Source of the DNA: Paraglaciecola mesophila KMM 241
Lineage (GTDB): Bacteria > Pseudomonadota > Gammaproteobacteria > Enterobacterales > Alteromonadaceae
DNA: 64,000 nucleotides
Assembly: GCF_000315015.1 (NCBI RefSeq)
Contig: NZ_BAEP01000017.1
Span: 1-64,000 of the forward strand
Reading direction: 5' to 3'
Part shown: positions 57,549 to 64,000 of the stretch, in pieces
Layout of the letters: each line of letters opens with the position of its first letter
How positions within the stretch are numbered: the stretch's first letter is position 1
Program-made: the position numbers and the translations under genes
Notes under the pieces: model-generated
The model's database searches: none
What the model was told of the DNA's origin: nothing
Seen by the model: only the letters and a program-made list of their open reading frames with translations

Positions 57549-57575
57549 CACTCCCTATAATTTATGTAGGGAGTG
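57549..57575 (-). promoter_or_regulatory. SD-sequestering hairpin of the GlyGly-CTERM gene
   Basis: Perfect 9-bp arms cactcccta (57549-57557) and tagggagtg (57567-57575) with a 9-nt loop. On the minus-strand mRNA, the arm nearest the start contains the SD (TAGGGAG, about 7 nt before the ATG at 57544), so the stem would block ribosome binding. Confidence 0.6.
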
Positions 57576-57665
57576 TCGGTTTTTCACCATGAACAAACAC
57601 TGAAGATAAACTTACTGCCAGTTAAGCGACATCAAAATATTAGCCGCCACGGGCACTAGGCAAAA

Positions 57666-58019
57666 CTATGGCTCGATAAAGTAGGTGCCCCAGCCATCAA
57701 ATTGCACGTTTTGTTTTTGCGCAATAGCCAACAACTTAACGGTATCAGCATTGATTAAGTCCACGTCTAGCAAGCGCTCAACAACCGCATCAAAACAAAA
57801 AATGGTGCCTCCGTCGTCGAGCATCAACTCTTCTGCATCACCAACTTCAAAACCCGCTTTGAATGCGTCAACGGCAGCTTTCTCAAGCACATCAAAATCG
57901 TCTCCCGCAAAGTGGTATTCAATAGTGTGTGGCTTGGTATTGTCGCTGCCATCTTCAATTAATGCTTCGACTGTTTCTTGGTTAAATTCAAACCATTCCG
58001 CTTGTTCTTCTGTACTCAT
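57666..58019 (-). CDS. rraB: Regulator of RNase E activity RraB
   Basis: 117 residues from the ATG at 58019. Matches RraB segments: LIEDGSD, TIEYHFAGDDFDVLEKAA, GFEVGDAEEL and FDGWGTYF. RraB binds and inhibits RNase E. The acidic C-terminal tail of E. coli RraB is missing. The frame begins six codons earlier at a TTG, but AGGA fits the inner ATG. Confidence 0.92.
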   Translation of the reverse strand: MSTEEQAEWFEFNQETVEALIEDGSDNTKPHTIEYHFAGDDFDVLEKAAVDAFKAGFEVGDAEELMLDDGGTIFCFDAVVERLLDVDLINADTVKLLAIAQKQNVQFDGWGTYFIEP

Positions 58020-58051
58020 GAGTTGTCCTGTGTTCAATTTAGGTCACTAGT

Positions 58052-58771
58052 TTAGCGGTTGCCAGCAGCAACTTCACTGTCTAATTCTGCTATTTTTTGC
58101 GCCATGGCAGCATGAAAATATGACGTCCATTCTTTAGTAGAGCGGCTACTGTCAAGTTCTTGCGGCTTACTTACATCAATGATTAAAGTGCCATTGTCCC
58201 ATCTGTTAAGTTTAATCTTATTATGCAAATTACTCGCCGCGACTATGATCACTGGGCATTTAGCGAGCTGAGCAATACGAAACGCACCTGTTTTAAAAGG
58301 CAACAATCCCCGGCCATAACTACGTGTACCCTCAGGAAAAAACCACACAGAAAGTTTGCGTTTATGCATCTTTTTCACTGTACCTTTCAAGGTGTCCATA
58401 GCTCGCCCAGAGTTTTTACGATCAATCATAATATTGCCTGACAACCAATATACTTGACCAAATAGTGGGATCCACTTCAGACTTTTTTTACCAACCGTTA
58501 CTGTTCCCTTTAACGCGGCCGCGCAAATAGTAAAAATATCATAACTATTCTGATGATTGGCGATGAATACAAAAGGGCCACTATTTAACGCTTCTGGGGC
58601 TATTCGAACCTCTAGCTTGAGTCCTAATAATTTGCAGGTTGAACTATATAACTTGCCCGCCAAATGCACATTATCTCGATGAAAAGGGCGAAGAATACAA
58701 ATTATCACGAGCAGCAAATTGATAAAAATAAAGTAAAAGAAAATACTGATAATACGAAGCAAAGCTAGCAC
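58052..58771 (-). CDS. plsC: 1-acyl-sn-glycerol-3-phosphate acyltransferase
   Basis: 239 residues from a GTG start with AGGA 6 nt upstream; a TTG six codons earlier is less likely. An N-terminal membrane hairpin, the NHQNSYD active-site box (HX4D) and FPEGTR substrate box define PlsC. It makes phosphatidic acid, the step after PlsY. rraB follows after 32 bp. Confidence 0.94.
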   Translation of the reverse strand: MLALLRIISIFFYFIFINLLLVIICILRPFHRDNVHLAGKLYSSTCKLLGLKLEVRIAPEALNSGPFVFIANHQNSYDIFTICAAALKGTVTVGKKSLKWIPLFGQVYWLSGNIMIDRKNSGRAMDTLKGTVKKMHKRKLSVWFFPEGTRSYGRGLLPFKTGAFRIAQLAKCPVIIVAASNLHNKIKLNRWDNGTLIIDVSKPQELDSSRSTKEWTSYFHAAMAQKIAELDSEVAAGNR

Positions 58772-58956
58772 GTGTATTCCTATGATCAAAAATGGGCGCT
58801 GATTATACCTATATTTTGTGGTTAGGATGTCTGATCAGTGCTTAACTTTAGTGGTATAACGTTGATTTTAGGTTAAAAATCTCATTATTATAATTGAGTG
58901 GCCGATATAATTAAAAATCGTATCGTAAACATACCAAGGCTAGGGCGTCAGCATAC

Positions 58957-60096
58957 ATGCAACAGTTTACTCATGAAGATTTGGATGAAGACATCCTCAC
59001 AGACTTACTTGAAGAAATTAACGAACTCTATGAAGCCAGTGAACAAACCCTAATCGAACTAGAAATAAAACCCACCGACAAAGAACTTCAGCGCGCTCTA
59101 TTTCGCTCCATTCATACGATAAAAGGCGATTTGGGTCTGGTCAACTTCACGCCTATGATCCCTTTACTTCAGCACGTCGAAGATCTATTAGATTTTCTGC
59201 GTAAGGGTCAGATTGAATACACGAGTAACATGAGTGACTTGGTGTTGCTGAGCATGGACAGAGTCAAAATTTTTGTAGAAAGCTGCATTCAAAATGGCAA
59301 TGCAGAATACGATGCTAGTCTGTTCAACTTGCTTATCTTGCAGATCACTAAAATAAACCCTAGTAACAATGCCGAGCACGAAAAAATATTGTCTGAGGCC
59401 GTTCTGCTTTTAGATCCCAGTTTAGATGTTCGCGCTTTCATCAAAGGCGAAAATGCAGAGAACCATCGACCTCCTTCTTCTAACCTTGCGACGACCGGCA
59501 TTCCAAAGCACTTAAGCGATCTTAAACGCGGCGATATTTTGTTCTTTAGAGAGCTTATGAAGCCCATCGAAAAGCGCTCTTCATATTGGCTCGGCCGTGG
59601 CGATCGGATCGCTAAATTAGCAGCCTATGTAAATAAAGTCGCAGGCATGCCAATCGATGAAGACCAGTTAGCCGTAGCGTGTTACATGCACGACTTTGGA
59701 ATGGCGTTTATGCCGATCGAGATATTGCACAAAGATGGCAGAATGACTGAGACTGAATTTAACTTAATGCGCTCCCATGTGTATAAAAGCGCACGTCTAT
59801 TGGAGCATTTAGACCATTGGAATGAAGCACGGAAAATCGTAATGCAACACCACGAACGAATGGATGGCAGCGGTTATCCCTTGGGTTTGAAAGAAGTGGA
59901 TATCTGTGACGGAGCGAAGCTTCTCGGTATTTTAGATACGTTTAATGCCATCACTCACACGCGGGCACATACCACGCAAGCCGTTCACCCGAAGAAGCGC
60001 GCTGTGATTGAAATAAATCGCATTAAAGATGGTCAATTTTGCCCTAAATGGTTAGGCATGTTTAACCGCGCAATGGCAGTTTTGCTGACTAAATAA
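58957..60096 (+). CDS. Hpt-HD-GYP fusion protein with degenerate HD-GYP site
   Basis: 379 residues. An N-terminal Hpt domain (about 8-110) has the phosphorylatable H53 in SIHTIKGD. A HD-GYP-type domain (about 185-345) keeps HD (H245/D246), H274, HHERMDGSGYP (298-308) and D327, but the first metal His is Arg (R214), HDxGK reads HDFGM and DxxDA reads DTFNA. It may therefore have lost c-di-GMP phosphodiesterase activity and act as a phosphorelay-controlled binding protein. No kinase adjoins it. Confidence 0.88.
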   Translation: MQQFTHEDLDEDILTDLLEEINELYEASEQTLIELEIKPTDKELQRALFRSIHTIKGDLGLVNFTPMIPLLQHVEDLLDFLRKGQIEYTSNMSDLVLLSMDRVKIFVESCIQNGNAEYDASLFNLLILQITKINPSNNAEHEKILSEAVLLLDPSLDVRAFIKGENAENHRPPSSNLATTGIPKHLSDLKRGDILFFRELMKPIEKRSSYWLGRGDRIAKLAAYVNKVAGMPIDEDQLAVACYMHDFGMAFMPIEILHKDGRMTETEFNLMRSHVYKSARLLEHLDHWNEARKIVMQHHERMDGSGYPLGLKEVDICDGAKLLGILDTFNAITHTRAHTTQAVHPKKRAVIEINRIKDGQFCPKWLGMFNRAMAVLLTK

Positions 60097-60119
60097 TCTT
60101 ACATGATGAGTAGCCACTA

Positions 60120-60153
60120 TATTCAGTTCTGACCCATCATCAGAACTGAATTT
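60120..60153. terminator. Convergent terminator
   Basis: Perfect 12-bp stem attcagttctga/tcagaactgaat with a 7-nt loop between the Hpt/HD-GYP gene (plus) and ntrC (minus). T-runs are short. Confidence 0.65.
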
Positions 60154-60160
60154 AAGTAAG

Positions 60161-61567
60161 TTACATATTGAGTTCTTTTAGCTTGCGCGTCAGCGTGTTG
60201 CGTCCCCACCCTAGTCGTTTTGCCGCATCCTGCTTATGGCCATGGGTATGAAATAAAGCCCGCTCTAATAACACCCGTTCAAATACCAGCATCGCTTCAT
60301 CTAAGATATTATTACGGCCTGACTGCAGCTGTTCATCTGCCCAAGAGCCAAGTAAGGTTTGCCAGTCTCCCGATGCTTCCTGACTGTCTTTGCTTAACGG
60401 AAGCTCATGTATCTCAGGGGGCAAATCATGGGGCAAAACCTCTTGCCCACTTGCCATCACCGTTAGCCAACGGCATACGTTTTCAAGCTGACGTACGTTT
60501 CCTGGCCACGGTAACTGCATCAAGATCTTCTTGGTTTCTTTGCTTAAGCTTTTAACTTCAACCCCTAACTCTGCACCTGCTTTTTGTAAGAAATGCGCCG
60601 CGAGTAAAGGTACATCCTCACGTCGCTCAGTTAGGCGAGGTATATGGATACGAATGACATTTAAGCGATGAAATAAATCTTCTCTAAATTTGCCATCTGC
60701 CACACGCTGTTCGAGGTTTTGGTGAGTAGCAGCAATAATCCTTACATCAACGCTGACAGGGTTATGGCCGCCCACGCGATAAAATTGCCCGTCTGCTAAC
60801 ACGCGTAATAAACGGGTCTGTACATCAAGTGGCATGTCACCTATTTCATCGAGAAATAACGTACCACCATCAGCTTGTTCAAACCGTCCTTGCCGTGCAT
60901 TTTGTGCGCCGGTAAATGCGCCTTTTTCATGGCCAAACAGTTCAGACTCAATCAAATCAGCAGGTATAGCCGCCATATTTAAGGCGATAAATGTTTGTTT
61001 GGCTCTGGGACTATGCCGATGTAGGGCTTGCGCAACAAGCTCTTTACCTGTGCCTGACTGACCATTAATCAACACGCTGATACTTGAACGAGATAAGCGC
61101 CCTACTGCTCTGAAGACTTCTTGCATCGCGGGGGCTTCACCGATGATTTCGGTCGCGGTCGCTAAAATCGGACGTTGATTACTTTTTGCTTGTTCTCGCA
61201 CGTGAGTGAGTGCTCTACGCACTAGGCCAACCGCTTCATCAATGTCGAAAGGCTTTGGCAGATATTCAAACGCACCGCTTTGATAAGCGTTTACCGCGCT
61301 GTCTAAATCAGAATGCGCAGTCATAATGATGACGGGAATATTCGGATATCGCTTGTGCACTTCTTCAAGCAGCGCCATACCATCCATTTGTGGCATACGA
61401 ATATCTGACACAATCACCTCTGGTGGTTGATCCGTCTGCAACTGTAACAATAAATCTTCAGGATTCTCAAAGCTGAAACACGGAATGCTCGCAGCTTGTA
61501 GCGCTTTTTGTAAAACCCAACGAATAGAACTATCGTCATCAACTATCCAAACTGGTTCTGTGCTCAT
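60161..61567 (-). CDS. glnG: Nitrogen regulation response regulator NtrC
   Basis: 468 residues (E. coli 469). Receiver domain with D55, AAA+ sigma54-activator domain with Walker A GQSGTGKE, the sigma54-contact loop GAFTGA and Walker B LFLDEIGD, and a Fis-type helix-turn-helix at the C-terminus (AAKRLGWGRNTLTRKL). It activates sigma54 promoters under nitrogen limitation. Start overlaps ntrB by 4 bp. Confidence 0.98.
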   Translation of the reverse strand: MSTEPVWIVDDDSSIRWVLQKALQAASIPCFSFENPEDLLLQLQTDQPPEVIVSDIRMPQMDGMALLEEVHKRYPNIPVIIMTAHSDLDSAVNAYQSGAFEYLPKPFDIDEAVGLVRRALTHVREQAKSNQRPILATATEIIGEAPAMQEVFRAVGRLSRSSISVLINGQSGTGKELVAQALHRHSPRAKQTFIALNMAAIPADLIESELFGHEKGAFTGAQNARQGRFEQADGGTLFLDEIGDMPLDVQTRLLRVLADGQFYRVGGHNPVSVDVRIIAATHQNLEQRVADGKFREDLFHRLNVIRIHIPRLTERREDVPLLAAHFLQKAGAELGVEVKSLSKETKKILMQLPWPGNVRQLENVCRWLTVMASGQEVLPHDLPPEIHELPLSKDSQEASGDWQTLLGSWADEQLQSGRNNILDEAMLVFERVLLERALFHTHGHKQDAAKRLGWGRNTLTRKLKELNM

Positions 61568-62643
61568 GAATTAAGTTCCTTCCTGTTAATAGGAATGTAT
61601 AAAGTAAATTCCGTATGGCCTGACCAACTTTCTACGTCAATCTTGCCTCTATGATGGTCTATTAGTGTTTGCGCGATAGACAAACCCAATCCCGTTCCCT
61701 CTTTTTTACCGGTAACCATTGGGTAAAATAAAGTATCCTTCAATTCGCTAGGTATACCGGGACCATTGTCGACTAGGCTAATTTTCATCGCCAATGGGTG
61801 TCGTTCACCGTGGATTGTGACTTGGCGTTCAATTCGTGTGACTACGTTAATTTTCCCTTCACTTTGCTCACTTTGCATCAAGGCCTGGACGCTATTACGC
61901 ATAATATTGAGTACAGCCTGCTGCACCATGTCTTGGTCGATAATGCTCTCGGGAATACTGGGGTCATAGTCACGATCAATCACAATATTGTGGCTAAGAT
62001 CCAGTTGAACCAAAGTGATGACTTTTTCCAATACACGATGGATATTGTGACTTTGAAAATTAGGTCGAGAATTGGGGCCAAGTAAACGGTCCACTAAATT
62101 ACGTAAGCGATCAGACTGCTCAATAATCATTGTGGTAAATTCTTTCAAGTCTGCCGACGGTAGTTCTTTTTCAAGTAATTGCGCAGCCCCGCGAATGCCC
62201 CCTAAAGGGTTCTTTATTTCATGAGCTAGGCCACGGATTAACTCACGAGCGGCTTGTTGCTGCGCCCACTGCTGGGTTTCTTGGCTGATCTTCTTTTGCT
62301 GTTCAATTAAACGGACTTCTAGTAATAGAGTTACTCCTTCTGCCGTATGCAAACAGGTGACGGTAACATCGGCGTGAGTGTGACGACCATCGGCAAAGCT
62401 GATTTGTACATCACCATCGGAATAACCTTCGCCGTGTTGCATGTCTTGAGTAAAACGGATGAAATCTAGACTTGAGTCAGCGATAAGTTGCTTAATGGGG
62501 CAATCTATCAACAGATTTAAACTGCGCTCAAACATTGCCTGAGCAGCATGATTTGCTTCTACGATGGCAAGTTTTTCATTCAACAAGATAACCGCAGTTG
62601 ATAAGTTATCCAATAAGGTGTCGGTTTTCATTTTGAACGGCAT
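61564..62643 (-). CDS. glnL: Nitrogen regulation sensor kinase NtrB
   Basis: 359 residues from the ATG at 62643 (a GTG two codons earlier is possible). PAS domain (about 10-115), phosphoacceptor box LAHEIKNPLGG with H141 in this numbering, N box and DNGPGI, GTGLGLSI. Cytosolic; it phosphorylates NtrC and is controlled by PII. An NtrC site lies 20 bp upstream. Confidence 0.97.
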   Translation of the reverse strand: MPFKMKTDTLLDNLSTAVILLNEKLAIVEANHAAQAMFERSLNLLIDCPIKQLIADSSLDFIRFTQDMQHGEGYSDGDVQISFADGRHTHADVTVTCLHTAEGVTLLLEVRLIEQQKKISQETQQWAQQQAARELIRGLAHEIKNPLGGIRGAAQLLEKELPSADLKEFTTMIIEQSDRLRNLVDRLLGPNSRPNFQSHNIHRVLEKVITLVQLDLSHNIVIDRDYDPSIPESIIDQDMVQQAVLNIMRNSVQALMQSEQSEGKINVVTRIERQVTIHGERHPLAMKISLVDNGPGIPSELKDTLFYPMVTGKKEGTGLGLSIAQTLIDHHRGKIDVESWSGHTEFTLYIPINRKELNS

Positions 62644-62662
62644 AATCACAACAAGTTGCTAC

Positions 62663-62677
62663 GCACCACTTTGGTGC
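62663..62677. promoter_or_regulatory. NtrC-binding site upstream of ntrB
   Basis: GCACC-N5-GGTGC, an exact dyad matching the NtrC consensus. As at the E. coli glnL promoter, it would let NtrC repress or set the level of its own operon. Confidence 0.75.
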
Positions 62678-62726
62678 TTAAAAATAAATTTCAGCGCATC
62701 ATGTCCGATTGGTCAAGTGAATGTTC

Positions 62727-63251
62727 CTAATTAGGGCGATTCAGCACTGAGGCTTGGTGCAAATAAAAGGTCTGCTTAGGAGTAGATGCAAGTATCTTGC
62801 CCGACTTGTGGGCAAGCTCTACATGAAATGTATAGGCTCCTCGATTTAGACCACTAAGTTTGAATAATCCTTTATTTTGGGAGATGACTTGATCATTTAA
62901 GTGCAATCTATACACGCCTTGCACCTGAGGCTCCAAGGCGGTGCGAATCGTTAACTTCCCGCTATTATCTCTAATAGTTTGCTCTGGCTTAGGAGAAATA
63001 ACACTAAGATGTATTTTCTTGGTTTGCTTGCGAACGATTGGTGGTGTGGTGATAGGTGAAAGTGAAGCGCTTTTCAATGTAATGACTGAGTCTGCTGACA
63101 ATGGAACATGTTCACCCTGCTCCGTCGGTGAGTCGGTATAAATAATCCCGCCATCATCTGTTGTAATTTTATATATCTTATCATTTGATATAACAGATAG
63201 AGACCAAGCACATAGTAAGAGCGCAGCGATAATTGTCTTTATGTTGAACAC
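62727..63251 (-). CDS. DUF4124-domain exported protein
   Basis: 174 residues from a GTG start (AGG 6 nt upstream). Signal peptide (about 1-22), then a DUF4124 segment (YKITTDDGGIIYTDSP, about 27-45), and a C-terminal beta domain. This family is often found between glnA and ntrB in gammaproteobacteria; function unknown. Confidence 0.85.
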   Translation of the reverse strand: MFNIKTIIAALLLCAWSLSVISNDKIYKITTDDGGIIYTDSPTEQGEHVPLSADSVITLKSASLSPITTPPIVRKQTKKIHLSVISPKPEQTIRDNSGKLTIRTALEPQVQGVYRLHLNDQVISQNKGLFKLSGLNRGAYTFHVELAHKSGKILASTPKQTFYLHQASVLNRPN

Positions 63252-63383
63252 TGATTACCTACCGTTATTATCTGAAAACACAGTATTAGAAACAGCAACT
63301 AGTTTATACCAATATTTCTATTGATTGATCACGCATTAAGCATGCTTGCGCACCTATACGTATTGGACTCATCCTATGGTCAC

Positions 63384-63409
63384 AAAAAAGCCTGCTTAAA
63401 GCAGGCTTT
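63384..63409 (-). terminator. Terminator of glnA
   Basis: Stem aaagcctgc/gcaggcttt with a 5-nt loop; the minus strand runs into six T. Confidence 0.9.
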
Positions 63410-63453
63410 GAATCATTCACATCAGGCAGCTGCGCTGCCTCAAGTAAGATGTA

Positions 63454-64000
63454 TTATACGCTGTAGTACATATCGAATTCGACAGGGTGTACCGACGTAT
63501 TCAATAGTTCAACTTCTTGTAATTTAAGCGCAATGTACGCGTCAATCATATCGTCGCTCATTACGCCGCCAGCAGTTAAGAATTCACGATCGCCATCAAG
63601 AGCTGCAAGTGCTTCTTCTAGAGAAGTGGCAACAGTTGGGATTTCAGCAGCTTCTTCTGGAGGTAGATCATATAAATCTTTATCCATTGCATCGCCAGGG
63701 TGAATTTTGTTCTTAATTCCGTCAAGGCCGGCCATCAACATCGCAGCGAATGCCAAGTAAGGGTTAGCTGTAGGGTCAGGGAAACGAACTTCGATACGAC
63801 GTGCTTTTTCGCTATTCACATGAGGAATACGAATTGAAGCTGAACGATTACGTGCAGAGTAAGCAAGCATTACAGGCGCTTCAAATCCAGGTACTAAACG
63901 CTTGTACGAGTTAGTTGATGCGTTAGCGAATGCGTTAATAGCACGAGCATGTTTGATAATACCGCCTATATAGAACAAGGCTTCTTCAGACATACCTGCG
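63454..64000 (-). CDS. glnA: Glutamine synthetase type I, C-terminal part (gene runs out of the window)
   Basis: 182 residues of the C-terminal catalytic domain: [37 protein letters not shown], and [25 protein letters not shown] contains the Tyr that is adenylylated in enteric enzymes, so the activity is probably under GlnE control. The frame continues past the window end. Upstream member of the glnA-ntrBC locus. Confidence 0.97.
   Translation of the reverse strand, partial: AGMSEEALFYIGGIIKHARAINAFANASTNSYKRLVPGFEAPVMLAYSARNRSASIRIPHVNSEKARRIEVRFPDPTANPYLAFAAMLMAGLDGIKNKIHPGDAMDKDLYDLPPEEAAEIPTVATSLEEALAALDGDREFLTAGGVMSDDMIDAYIALKLQEVELLNTSVHPVEFDMYYSV

Noticed and set aside
1-64000. tRNA, rRNA, CRISPR arrays, insertion sequences, prophage or attachment sites
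   Set aside because: None was found by reading both strands; no transposase, integrase or regular spaced repeats are present.

Overview
The window is a chromosomal segment of a marine gammaproteobacterium of the order Alteromonadales, most likely near Glaciecola/Paraglaciecola/Alteromonas. This is an inference from moderate GC, the rpsU-(yqeY)-dnaG-rpoD block, the glnA-ntrB-ntrC block, a Vibrio/Shewanella-style TonB2 cluster, large TonB-dependent receptors, a GH8 enzyme, and PEP-CTERM- and GlyGly-CTERM-type surface tails. I see no insertion sequence, prophage, CRISPR array, tRNA or rRNA.

Layout. 0-3.6 kb: a coupled pair of a small anchored protein and a secreted GH8 oligoxylanase-like enzyme with two beta-sandwich modules. 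4-6.3 kb: ahpC-ahpF. 6.5-11.7 kb: a six-gene TonB2 energy-transducing operon (DUF3450, ttpC, exbB, exbD, tonB, TPR protein), divergent from a TonB-dependent receptor (12.2-14.5 kb). 14.6-18 kb: a cytochrome c/FTR1 iron permease behind a Fur-like box, a class 2 lipase and a small Cys-rich exported protein. 18.1-24.9 kb: a surface lipoprotein plus TonB-dependent receptor, then phoB-phoR. 25-32.8 kb: an orphan histidine kinase, rdgC, an HDOD protein, an M49-like metallopeptidase lipoprotein and a GGDEF-EAL protein whose 5' end looks frameshifted. 32.9-41.6 kb: housekeeping genes (hinT, uppP, folK, folB, plsY, tsaD, rpsU, yqeY, dnaG, rpoD). 41.8-46 kb: an RND efflux pump and its adaptor. 46.4-57.5 kb: a secretome island with a subtilase and a dual-domain nuclease that end in the same dockerin-like module, a small cohesin-like membrane-anchored protein between them, and a GlyGly-CTERM protein. 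57.7-64 kb: rraB, plsC, an Hpt/HD-GYP protein, ntrC, ntrB, a DUF4124 gene and the 3' part of glnA.

Two themes join the parts. First, several promoters carry PhoB-type direct repeats in exact 11-bp register: phoB itself, the lipoprotein/receptor operon, the TonB2 operon (six half-sites in phase) and, more weakly, the big nuclease. Three of them have a -10-like hexamer exactly 10 bp after the last 7-mer. This suggests a phosphate-starvation programme that couples outer-membrane receptors, their TonB motor and perhaps extracellular DNA breakdown. Second, the cohesin-like protein directly downstream of the dockerin nuclease suggests a small non-cellulosomal cohesin-dockerin assembly that holds a nuclease and a protease on the cell surface. 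This is the strongest candidate for an undescribed system here.

Several start codons were moved from the longest open frame to a downstream start, where an SD sequence or family length favours it; each case is stated in the entry.
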